Positions 43,701 through 64,000 of a stretch of 64,000 nucleotides of DNA are shown here, in pieces. The position numbers were made by a program, and so were the translations under genes. The stretch is from NCBI GenBank assembly GCA_963971535.1, contig OZ020601.1, positions 17,241,811 to 17,305,810 of the forward strand, written 5' to 3'. The first letter of the stretch is position 1. Each line of letters begins with the position of its first letter. The DNA comes from Notolepis coatsorum. Its lineage: Eukaryota > Chordata > Actinopteri > Aulopiformes > Paralepididae. The notes under the pieces are model-generated. The model was not told the DNA's origin. It ran no database searches and saw nothing but the letters and a program-made list of their open reading frames with translations.

Positions 43701-44823
43701 TGATGATGTGGGACGACGCACCTGTGTCCACGATCAGTCCCCTCCTCAGGAACTGCTGGTGGTGCGTTGGCCGGGCGACGCCCGTAGTCCGCACCCCGAA
43801 AACGAAATCCTCTCGTCCTGCCGCTCTCCGGGCGTCATCTCGACTCGCCTCACGATCACCGTTGCCGCCATCTTGTCTGTAGTCGTCATTTCGTCCACAG
43901 CCGCCATCTTGACCATAGCCACGATCTCGTCCATCGCCGCCATCTTGCTCGTGGCCGCAACCTCGTCCGTCGCCGCCATCTTGTCCATAGGCGCCGCCTC
44001 GTCTCTGGCCGACATCTTGCCCATGTGCGTATCGGGCGCTCTGGTCTTGTTTGTTTCGGCATTCTTTGTCTGTGTGCCCCGATGATCTGCAGAAGTTGCA
44101 CCAGACCGTCTTGTTGCAGTTATCCCTCCGATGCCCATTCTCTCCCCATCGCCAACACGTCAGCTCCGTCGTGGGCCTGGCCTTCTCCCTTGGTGTCGCT
44201 CGGGCTTTCAGGGCTATCCCCCCCACTTCCGCGGCGTCTGGGTGGATATCCTCTGAGGCCTCAAAGTTCCGCAGCTTGGCTTTGAACTGCCCCAATGTCA
44301 TGTCCGTTGAACCGTGGGTAACCAGTAGCGTGAACGGCCTGTACAACTCCGGTAGTCCTCTCATCACCATTGCCATCATTAACCCCTCGCCGGGTGCCTC
44401 TCCTGCACTCTTGAGCGCCGTCATGATCTGCTCAGCTCGGATGATGTATTCTGTCATCGTCTCTGTGTGCCCCTTCTTCAGGGCCGTTAACGTTACATAG
44501 AGGGACACTACTCGGGGCCTTCCCCGTCCGATGTAATGCTCCCTCAACACTCCCAGGCTTTCTCGGCCTTTGTCCTTCGTGTCGCGGAATATTAGCCCCA
44601 AGCTTGTATCGTCGAGCAGTGGTGCCAACTCACAGTATGCGTCCGCATTAAGCTTGTCGTCTTGGGCTTGTTCCTCCGCCGTCAGTGGTCCCGTGGGGGC
44701 CGCCAAGATCACCGCCTTGAGTCCCGCGCCGTGCATGCAACATAGCATGCGCTCTTCCCAGAGCTCATATCCCTCCGCTTTCCCATTAAATGAGGGCCAT
44801 TTGCTTCTTCCCTTGGTCGCCAT
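40735..44823 (-). CDS. Copia gag-pol polyprotein, 3' frameshifted
   Basis: A 1362-codon frame from the first good ATG at 44821-44823 (MATKGRSKWPSFNG; the longer frame to 44886 would need a GTG start). Domains in order: gag with a CX2CX4HX4C zinc knuckle (CNFCRSSGHTDKEC, about residue 242); protease (IVDTGASSHI, about 365); integrase with HHCC zinc site and D, D, E (NTDLAG, RSDNGTEF, VAERE, about 561, 623, 659); reverse transcriptase with WVDD in place of the usual YVDD (about 1077); RNase H (YSDADWA, CEAEYMA, EDNQGT). A first knuckle-like CWRWGENGHRRDNC has tryptophan where the second cysteine should be. The frame stops at 40735 while the conserved C-terminal tail continues in the next frame to a stop at 40664-40666. 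Confidence 0.93.
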   Translation of the reverse strand: MATKGRSKWPSFNGKAEGYELWEERMLCCMHGAGLKAVILAAPTGPLTAEEQAQDDKLNADAYCELAPLLDDTSLGLIFRDTKDKGRESLGVLREHYIGRGRPRVVSLYVTLTALKKGHTETMTEYIIRAEQIMTALKSAGEAPGEGLMMAMVMRGLPELYRPFTLLVTHGSTDMTLGQFKAKLRNFEASEDIHPDAAEVGGIALKARATPREKARPTTELTCWRWGENGHRRDNCNKTVWCNFCRSSGHTDKECRNKQDQSARYAHGQDVGQRRGGAYGQDGGDGRGCGHEQDGGDGRDRGYGQDGGCGRNDDYRQDGGNGDREASRDDARRAAGREDFVFGVRTTGVARPTHHQQFLRRGLIVDTGASSHIINDRNSFKNFDKSFEPEGHSMELVDGKRTYGLAQGRGDAQVCLIDIKGRRCTVTLKDALYIPSFPQELFSVKSATANGAEVFFSEEKDGTRFNIDVYGRMYYLQMECDNNDKCNVTVSHDIQTWHEIMGHCNHEDLLKLQAVTDGMHIKGEKHRPDKECEVCIRGKFTQTRNRDPTEKVKRPLELVNTDLAGPVRNESIGGFNYVQSFTDVGTGVVFVYFLKAKSDTLQTTEKFLADVAPYGDIKCLRSDNGTEFTNREFQSLLRKNRIRHETSCPYSPHQNGVAEREWRTLFEMARCKLDDSNIPKSLWHYAVQEAAYTRNRCFNKHTGTTPYTAMTGKRCNLARMHKFGSVCYAYQQDRGKLESRCEKGLFVGHDRGSPALLVYYPGKGKVQKHRLVKFVTKTTCEIKTQTEEPWLDSGVRYGGTETPQPSVLSTGVQADIQTPPEGDDEEHPRVTSSAPCSGRYPSREHKPPRYLKDYARRGSDEDDSTLASIDYCYRAVCGVPQSFKESIVSPESSKWERAMGEEMRSLEDNHTFTLTKLPEGRQTVGGKWVYSIKEGIEGHKKYKARFVAKGFSQREGIDYGETFSPTANLTSVRVVVQKAAEDNLILHQMDVKTAYLHAPIDREIYMEQPEGYEKKGGKLVCKLEKSIYGLKQSGRNWNEMLHTCLIEDHFLQNPVDPCVYSRESKESGKVIIVIWVDDLIIAADNSRNLDQVKCMLSTRFKMKDLGRLKHFLGMDFEQSENCVTVSQKRYVEKILKRFDMQECRTRETPCDQKLDYQEDAQKLTDVKMYRKAVGSLIYLTTCTHPDLCFVVSKLSQHFADPTEEHWITVKHVFRYLKGTVDKLLCFRKSSGGLGLKAYSDADWAADITDRRSTTGYCVSLNTNSLLVSWETKKQPTVALSTCEAEYMALAMTIQECIYLEQLLGGMDNYVYKKTVVYEDNQGTIAIARNPVCRQRCKHMDIKYHFIRSVIREERFIVQQMTW

Positions 44824-44960
44824 CCTCTTTCTTGGTGGTTGGTGGTATGTGTAGCTTAAGCTTCGTTGGCCTAGTACGCTAGCCACGCGGTACTCCCGGT
44901 GCTACTCTGGCCTTCACGTCAGCTAAGCTAGCTACCCTTATTATTTCGCCCCTGCGAGAT

Positions 44961-44974
44961 CTGGGCCCATAACC
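44961..44974 (-). promoter_or_regulatory. Candidate copia primer-binding site (half tRNA-iMet)
   Basis: The minus strand reads GGTTATGGGCCCAG, complementary to 14 bases of the initiator tRNA anticodon arm (CTGGGCCCATAACC). Drosophila copia uses this kind of internal tRNA primer. It directly follows AACA, a typical LTR end, on the minus strand. Confidence 0.65.
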
Positions 44975-45299
44975 TGTTAGCAGAAATGGCTATGGGGCGA
45001 CAATAATATGTACAGGAGGCTTGGTTTCCATCTGTGGCCTTGCTCTGCTGGCAGCGGTTTATTCATTCACATTGACTCATACCACCACAGCTCATGTGTT
45101 CTCCTCTCCGGGAGAGGCATGTGTGGGAAGAAGAAAAAGTAGGAGGGAACCAAGACTTATATACTCCCCAACCTGGCGTAGACAGTATAAGCTCCGCCTA
45201 TAGCGGCCTCCAGTGGACACAGATATATATGCAGTCATGGGAGTAGTAGAGGACAGTTACAGTTAGTTACAACCATACATACACCCTCTAGATTCAACA
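44975..45299 (-). repeat. Copia 5' LTR (203 bp shared, possibly 325 bp)
   Basis: The outer 203 bp (45097-45299) are shared with the 3' LTR. If the primer site at 44961-44974 is real, the LTR extends inward to tgttag at 44975, giving 325 bp. Confidence 0.7.
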
Positions 45300-45655
45300 A
45301 CCCTGCACTGCACCTTAAGATGCACATACACTTTTATGCAAGACACTTTCTGTAGACATTTTGATATTTTATTTATCGTACTACTAATACTTATTGTTAT
45401 TGGACACACACACCCTGCACTGCACCTTACCATGCACATACACTACACGCAAGGCACTTTCTGTAAATAATTGACTTTTTATTTAATTTTTATCTTACCT
45501 CATTTTATATTTTATTTTATGTTACTACTACCTTTCTTGTATTCATTGATGTTTCTTAATTGTGCACCGTTGAGTCTGAGCTCGAAACACAATAATTTCA
45601 TTACCTGCAATGCCCCCTGTATTGTTGTGTATTTGACAAATAAAGAACTTGAACA
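45300..45655 (+). mobile_element. LINE 3' region, right half
   Basis: A 3' untranslated region with a duplicated block (ccctgcactgcacctta at 45302 and 45413) ending gacaaataaagaacttgaa, a common fish LINE terminus. It is the continuation of 40053-40357. Confidence 0.55.
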
Positions 45656-46700
45656 CCTTTTGGTAGATGTGTGTGAAATCTTCATGCTGTTTATTAAATG
45701 CAACACTTTTTCTCTTGCCCACCTACCAACCTGCTTCTCATCCTCCTCGCTGAGCGTGCGCTAGTTGTGGGGTTGTTGATCAAGCCATGTTGCACAAGGG
45801 GTCGGTAGCTGCGAGCCAAGGAAACACTTAACGACTGGTTGAAACTGAGCAGTAGCGCTAATGTACAAATTCTGAGCCAACAAGTCGTATTTACACACTA
45901 GTGTTTTACTGATTCAAGACAGAAAATAACACTGAGACACTTCACAGCATCTATAGGTCAATACAGTTCAGTACAAACACAGCTGGTTTGATCCGGTAAC
46001 AACCTGCTGAATATACTAATGACCATATCAGCCCACAAGCGCTCCTCGTACTTTTGAATCATTCGTGTGACACGTTTTGACATTGTATGAATTGAGTCTG
46101 TCCACGCAGCTAATTATTGTTCTGTTCTCTGATTGTTCCTCAGCCCCTTGAGGGAGTAGCGGGTCGTTCCACTTCACTGGGTATGAAAGGAGTCGAGAGT
46201 GAAAATCACAAGGCCTGGATGTGTGGGCCTCCACTTACAAAAAAAACTATGTGTACTGTATATCTGTATCTGTATCTGTCTATCTAACATCTGTCTTGTA
46301 GTGTATCATTCTCCCAGCTGTGAATGTGTGGAACTGTATGAGTGTGGAGCAGGGTTTTGCACAATGTGCTCAGCAAAATATTCCACGGATGAATACAAAA
46401 ATATATCCTAGTAAAAAAAAGAAATAACGGCTTAAACATGACAGCAGCGACACACAAAACAGACAAAACGAAGACAAGCTAACACTGCATTGACCTCATG
46501 GTGTAAACCTCATCCCATTTATAACAGTTACAGATTCCAACCACTAGGTGGCAGTATTCACAACCATATAATTAAATGGAGACGTCACCGCCGGTATAAC
46601 CCAGGTACAAATTGGCTGCATTTCCATTAGATTTGATCCCCAAACACCAATCTGAGCATGTGCCGTACCCCATCTCCTATTGGGTTACAGGTACATTGAT
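45656..46700. other. No supported feature
   Basis: Unique-looking sequence. I see no exon with splice consensus on either strand and no repeat that recurs in the window. Confidence 0.35.
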
Positions 46701-46701
46701 T

Positions 46702-47018
46702 CGGTCAGTCCTCGTCAACTTGTGAAGTTGTACGTTTATCATGTGACCAAATTATTCAACCTTTCCTTCTTGATGCAGGTGATTTGAGCAGATCTTCAGG
46801 AACCCCAGCATGTCAACATCATATTTCTGATGATGTCTCATGATTCTTTAAGTTCATAAGAAAGTATGTTTGCGCCACAAAAGGCGAAGGCAAGGGTCAC
46901 AGCTTGTAAAACCGGGTGTCGTGGATCCTGCTCTAGTTTACCGCTGGTTGGCTGTTCAAGTGCAACTTCCTGGTGGTGAACTCGGAAATGCCTGCCTTTT
47001 TATGAGGACCGGCCGAAT
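46702..47018. mobile_element. MITE with cggtcctcg ends, copy 2
   Basis: Ends ttcggtcagtcctcgtcaac and tgaggaccggccgaa are inverted. The interior shares tgatgatgtctcatg and the ttttgtggcgc-like block, inverted, with 30713-31125. Confidence 0.5.
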
Positions 47019-47057
47019 TAGCCTCCAATATATTAGCCTTGGTGGAAAACCAGGAAG

Positions 47058-47720
47058 TGGACGCGGGAAGCGTGAATACTTTCCCTAAGCGGGTTGTACT
47101 TCCGCGTTCGGTTTGCGCAATCTGATTGGCCACTGACGTTTCTCTCAGCGCCCAATCGCGTTACAATCGCTCCTAGCTTTCAGTTCCACAGCCCAAGTCC
47201 TTCAGTTCCACAACCCAAGTCCTTCAGTCCCACATCACATCAATATAAATAACGTTTTGTTTTCATCTCTCTATATTAACGTAACTAGCTATTCATATCA
47301 ATCGCAATAACGTATTGTATTGTTTTCATCTCTCTATATTAACGTGATTCCATCAACACAACATAAATGTTCAAAACATGACTTAATTATTGCTTATCTC
47401 TGCTCTGTTCAAAACACGACTTCATTATTGCTTATCTCTGCTCTGTTTACGTTGGGTGGACGAGCAGTGAGTTTTAATATTGAGCACGGCATAAGAAGTA
47501 GGTAAATTATGCTCTTGCGCGTGACGCGACTTTGGGCTTCATTATTCAGCCACAGGCAGGAGTTTTTAGATCACAGGCTGGTCATGCATAATCTAGCCCA
47601 CCAGACTCTTCTACCGAATTGACTAGGTCATGCGCTGAGAGAAACGTCAGTGGCCAATCAGATCGCCCAAACCGAACGCGGAAGTACAACCCGCTTAGGG
47701 AAAGTATTCACGCATCCGGG
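47058..47720. mobile_element. Foldback element with 90-bp arms
   Basis: The arm at about 47068-47155 (gcgtgaatactttccctaag, then gtacttccgcgttcgg) is inverted at about 47630-47715. The interior has a direct duplication (gttttcatctctctatatta at 47258 and 47320; cttcagttccacaacccaag doubled). The arms resemble those of 36716-37135. Confidence 0.65.
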
Positions 47721-48380
47721 AACGGTCCCAGTTGAATAGGGAGGGAAGTTGACGTCATCAACACAGACTGGATAACTTTTGCCTATTCTATTACACCACA
47801 GATTTCTTGATGAAGCAAACTGTACAGTTCAGATTGTGGCAGGATACGTTAATATGTATCTCTCCACTTGATTCCAGTTCATCTGGTAGAATTTAAGACA
47901 ATAACGAAGTACAATAACTACTTATGTTACCCATTAGCCCCTTGCTACAAACAACGCACAAATTCCTATTTTGGAATGTACCAACTCCAGTGCAGGCCAG
48001 GGGAACTTCCTACCTCTAGGAATGTACCAACTCCGGTGTGGGGAACTTCCTACCTCACATTGAGAATGTAAAATGGTGATAACGGCATGGTGATAATTGG
48101 TAGAATGAGCATTTAGACTTTCTCTTGCTGTTAATTAACCTTGCTAGGAAACCGCTATCCACAGAAAACTGCTAGCTAGACTAGTCACCCCAGAGGTAAA
48201 TTGTGGTAATGGCCAGGTAGATGTGGTCAGGTGATCACAATGTTTTACCTCCTAAATTACGCCGCCTGTTGCTTTGTTCGTCAGCTGTAAGATGTGCTCT
48301 CTTGATGTATATGGAAAACGGCACTAGCCACCACTTAGCCCTCCTATGGGGTTTTGCTATAAATGTATTTTCAAGGGGAG
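47721..48380. other. No supported feature
   Basis: A short direct repeat (ggaatgtaccaactcc at about 47974 and 48018) is present. No gene is seen. Confidence 0.35.
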
Positions 48381-48384
48381 CTCC

Positions 48385-49250
48385 CTAGTGCACTGCAACC
48401 TTGCCCAGGCCCGACGGGGCCCGGCCCGGCGGGTTCGGGCTGGGTAGGGCTTTTTTTTTAATAAATAATTCGGGCTCGGCCGGGCCCGGGCACCGTCGTT
48501 TTTTTTTTTTATTATTGCGTTTTTTTTTTTTTTTTATATATATAACTAGGGTTATATGATAACCTTCGTTTTAAGATTCGCTTTCTCTTTTGCGCCAGAG
48601 AAACATTTGGATGTAATTACTGCAGCGCGCAGGGAGAACTCAGGGGACAAGTTCAACTCGATTGGTTGTGTTGGAATATAGCCAGTTGGCGAACGTTTTA
48701 ATTTGTTCTTGGGATGTATGTAGCCGGTTTTGTTAACAGTGTTCAACGCGTTGCTGACGTCTGGTGAGTGATGTTTACTATTTGCTGGGTCGCGACTCGC
48801 TACTTGTTTTGTTGTGATTTTCATTACGTTGCTCTGCTCGAAATCTGATTTCTGTTTTCTGTTTGTTTGTTTGACTGAGTAGGCTATTGTGTGTCGTGTG
48901 TGTGTGTGTGTGTGTCAAAGAAGATTATATAGCCTTCAATACGTTTTACGAGGCTGATGTGTGAGTCAGTCTATATAAGCGAGCACTGGGAGAGACGGCA
49001 TTGCGAAACAGGCTATGTAAATGCTTCTTAGTTTTGTTTATTTATTACGTTCATATAAAACCGTGTTTCGAATATTTAAAACAAATACAAAAAAAATTAT
49101 ATTTTAATAATAATAATAATAATTATTATAATTTATTTCGGGTTTTCACGCGGGCTAGGGCTTAAAATATTATTTACAGTCGGGCTTATTTTCGGGCAGG
49201 GCCTGAAGTTCACAGGCTCGGGCAGGGCTCGGGCTTTATTTCAAGGCCCT
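48385..49250. mobile_element. Probable hAT-like element, GC-rich ends
   Basis: The left end (ccaggcccgacggggcccgg) and right end (gctcgggctttatttcaaggccc) carry inverted cccgggc/gcccggg and ggctcgg-type motifs around an AT-rich interior. Exact ends and target duplication are unclear. Confidence 0.45.
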
Positions 49251-49257
49251 TGCAGAC

Positions 49258-49475
49258 CACGCCTCCCGTAGCTCACCGCATATCTCGGCGCTATTTCTGC
49301 GTCGGGGAAAACCATGCTCGTCACGGATCTGGGGGACACGAGTTCGATTCCCGGACCCGCCGTCATTTCTCAGAATGTCTTCCCCTGCTCTACATCCCAT
49401 TTCAACCTGTTTCTGTCGGTCATGCTTGACCAGAAAAGCGATAAACGCTAAAAAATAAAGTTTAAAAAAAAAAAA
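49258..49475 (+). mobile_element. tRNA-derived SINE, family 2, copy 2
   Basis: Matches 18127-18340 in the opposite orientation: gtagctcaccgcatatctcg head, gagttcgattcccgg B box, and gaccagaaaagcgataaacg followed by an A-rich tail. Confidence 0.75.
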
Positions 49476-49496
49476 AATTATTTTCAAAAAGTGTTT

Positions 49497-50464
49497 TGAA
49501 AATGTTTTCTCCCCAATTTAGTCGTTATGCCAATTCTCTGTCGGTCTGGGGAGGGTGTAGACTAGCACATGTCTCCTCTGTCTGTCTGGGGAGGGTGTAT
49601 ACTACCACATGTCTCCTCTGTCTGTCTGGGGAGGGTGTAGACTACCACATGTCTCCTCTGTCTGTCTGGGGAGGGTGTAGACTACCACATGTCTCCTCTG
49701 TCTGTCTGGGGAGGGTGTAGACTACCACATGTCTCCTCTGTCTGTCTGGGGAGGGTGTAGACTACCACATGTCTCCTGTCTGGGGAGGGTGTAGACTACC
49801 ACATGTCTCCTGTCTGGGGAGGGTGTAGACTACCACATGTCTCCTTTGTCGGTCTGGGGAGGGTGTAGACTACCACATGTCTCCTCTGTCTGTCTGGGGA
49901 GGGTGTAGACTACCACATGCCTCCTGTCTGTCTGGGGAGGGTGTAGACTACCACATGCCTCCTCTGTCTGTCTGGGGAGGGTGTAGACTACCACATGTCT
50001 CCTCCGTCTGTCTGGGGAGGGTGTAGTTTACCACGTGTCTCCTGGCTCTGTGGGTCTGGGGAGGGTGTAGTTTACCACATGTCTCCTGGCTCTGTGGGTC
50101 TGGGGAGGGTGTAGTTTACCACATGTCTCCTGGCTCTGTGGGTCTGGGGAGGGTGTAGTTTACCACATGCCTCCTGTCGGTCTGGAAAGGGTGTAGACTA
50201 GCACGTCTTCTCTGATACATGTGGAGTCGCCAGCTGCTTCTTTTCACCTGACAGAGAGGAGCTTCACTGGGAGAGCGTAACGTGTGCAGAGGCGCCCCGT
50301 TCAACCAATAGGAGTCACTGTTGCAGCGACCAGGACTCATACCCCACCAGCTTCGCACCCGTGAACACTGACAATTGTGTTCGTAGGGACGACTTACCAA
50401 GCCGGGAATTGAACCCGGGTCTCTGCGGTGGTAGGCGAGAACTCTACGCTACCCAGACAACCCT
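49497..50464 (-). mobile_element. SINE with an internal 40-bp minisatellite
   Basis: On the minus strand the head at 50464 has a tRNA-like start and a B box gggttcaattcccgg. The body (aggagtcactgttgcagcga reversed) and the tail (tctccccaatttagtcg) resemble SINE family 1 but are diverged. Its middle is expanded into the array at 49535-50180. Confidence 0.55.
49535..50180. repeat. 40-bp minisatellite inside a SINE
   Basis: About sixteen units built on gtctggggagggtgtagact and accacatgtctcctctgtct, with a tagtttacc variant block at the right end. Confidence 0.88.
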
Positions 50465-50844
50465 AAAAATATTAGCTTGACATGGAAATTATTTTAATCC
50501 CACGGTGGTCGTCCTCATCTACCAGCATGTCATTTTTAAAATGACAGCTGTATTTTGTACCGTGATTCCAAATACTAAGATATAGTTAATTTGAATACAA
50601 ATTTTACATTTGAAATCGCAGCACAAAATAGAACCCTCATAATTTCAAATGACAGCATGCTAGAGGAGTACAACAACCGTGGGATTAAACTAATTTTTGT
50701 ATTTCCAAAGAAATGTAGGTTTCTTTGGAAAAAAAAGTAAAGTCAACACAAAATCTATTTCAACGACTCAAGGTGATTTTCTTTCTCTTTAAAACGAATA
50801 CAAAAAAAAGAGTTAAAGGAAAGAAGAGAAAAATAACTGCAAAC

Positions 50845-51070
50845 ATATAACAGCCTACAAACTCTCAGGACACAGTTCAGAAACATAACAGCCTACAAAC
50901 TCTCAGGACACAGTTCAGAAACACAACAGCCTACAAACTCTCAGGACACAGTTCAGAAACATAACAGCCTACAAAATATCAGGAAACAGTTCAGAAACAT
51001 AACAGCCTACAAACACTCAGGACAGTTCAGAAACATAACAGCCTACAAACTCTCAGGACACAGTTCAGAA
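50845..51070. repeat. 38-bp minisatellite
   Basis: Six units of about 38 bp containing aaacataacagcctacaaac and tctcaggacacagttcag. Confidence 0.88.
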
Positions 51071-51179
51071 ATAGATTGCGTCTCAGTTCTCTCTCCTTCA
51101 ATTTAATTCCTCCTCTCCTCCTTTTTTCCGAGTCTGTTCCTGGTTTAGTTGGTTGGGATTATTAACTCCTCTTCCATGT

Positions 51180-51505
51180 CAAGGAAACTATAAAAGAAGG
51201 AAGGGTCATCACGTCAGAATACCATGCTCTTTGGTGCCAGTTCTATTGAAGCCTGTATTAAAATTCGAAATATACCAGCTATCTGAGGAAATAATCAACC
51301 AATAATCAAACGCTAGTGAACAAAGCAACAAATTGATCTGACATCCGAGGTAATAACCTGTTTAAATTACATAAACGAGGAGACAGCTGATTACCGTTCA
51401 ACTCGATGTCGGAGGAACTGAAGGTTTCCACACTTGGCACCAATGTGTGTTCACGCGCTACACGGTGACGTGATGACCCTTCCTTCTTTTATAAGTTCCT
51501 CAGTT
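51180..51505. mobile_element. Short copy of the ggaaactataaaag TIR element
   Basis: Inverted ends ggaaactataaaagaagga and tccttcttttataagttcc. The interior matches both halves of 38201-39952 without the LINE and without the segment shared with 51640-51860. Confidence 0.65.
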
Positions 51506-51976
51506 CACGGCCAATTTCTGCCATTGTTGTCACAGAGCGTTTGTGTATATGTGTGCGTGTGCATGTGTATGTGTGTTTGTGTGTGTGCGAGGGCCCTCTG
51601 CCCACCACCTTCCTTCCTCTGCTTAACTCTTGTTGACTACTCTTCCATCCTGAGGCTCCAGCGCTCTGAACCCATGCCCTCCCAGAATAATGTTAGCTAC
51701 TATATCTTTGTGGAAACGTTTTGGTCTACCGTCATGACACAGGGCAGGGAATCCAGGGGCCCAGAAACATGTGTGGAAGTGCCTTCTTTTTAATGTTTTT
51801 GTAGCTTGAGGCCTCGCTGTTCAAAGCTCTGTCCACAGCGTCGTCACTCCTTCCCGTCGGCATCCTTCTGCTCTTTACCTTCTCGTTCCCTGACCTCCTT
51901 CACTTCCTACTTAGCTTCCCTCCTTCTCTTCCCCCTTCACTCCCTTCTCTCCTGGCGCTCGCTTCTTCGTTCTCTC

Positions 51977-64000
<12,024 letters not shown>

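Larger units (their letters stand above)
40358..45299 (-). mobile_element. Ty1/copia LTR retrotransposon
   Basis: Near-identical 203-bp repeats at 40358-40560 and 45097-45299 (two mismatches) flank a gag-pol frame on the minus strand. The order protease, integrase, reverse transcriptase, RNase H defines the Ty1/copia group. Just inside the 3' LTR the minus strand has a short purine tract AAGTGGGAG, a fitting second-strand primer. The low LTR divergence implies a recent insertion. The coding frame has a one-base shift near its end, and no matching 5-bp target duplication was found. It sits inside a LINE 3' region. Confidence 0.93.

Overview
The window is vertebrate nuclear DNA, most likely from a teleost fish. 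It carries intron-split minus-strand genes (a C2H2 zinc-finger locus, mitochondrial ribosomal protein S12, the 3' half of a receptor guanylyl cyclase). These sit in a dense layer of fish-type transposons: hAT-like and piggyBac-like non-autonomous elements, tRNA-derived SINEs, L2-type LINEs, a Ty1/copia element and a DIRS-type element. There are no operons, CRISPR arrays or rRNA genes.

Layout. 1-6900: unique sequence, a SINE, minisatellites and a large foldback element (3870-6239) with tRNA-like sequence in its arms. 6914-27776: a minus-strand zinc-finger locus of at least eight exons carrying 7+3+3+6 fingers; linker exons and finger exons alternate with compatible splice phases. Its introns hold a three-level nest of transposons (12850-16393) and long minisatellites. 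27780-34165: LINE copies and hAT-like elements. 34166-37258: a complete two-exon mrps12 coding region. 37686-45655: an hAT-like MITE, a TIR element with a LINE inside it, and a Ty1/copia retrotransposon (40358-45299) inserted in a LINE 3' end. 45656-51976: fragments, SINEs, foldback elements. 51977-64000: the last five exons of a natriuretic-peptide-receptor-type guanylyl cyclase, running off the right edge. Its introns hold piggyBac-like elements, SINEs, an internally deleted DIRS-type element, and hAT-like and MULE-like elements.

The most unusual pattern is that at least five minisatellites begin exactly at an exon boundary, and each repeat unit carries a copy of that exon's splice site: donors at 11898, 22456, 27620 and 59460, and an acceptor at 16685. 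The second notable object is the 2 kb DIRS-type element at 57237-59227, with inverted terminal repeats and a textbook internal complementary region. All coordinates for exons come from reading frame, splice consensus and phase agreement only; no transcript evidence was available.
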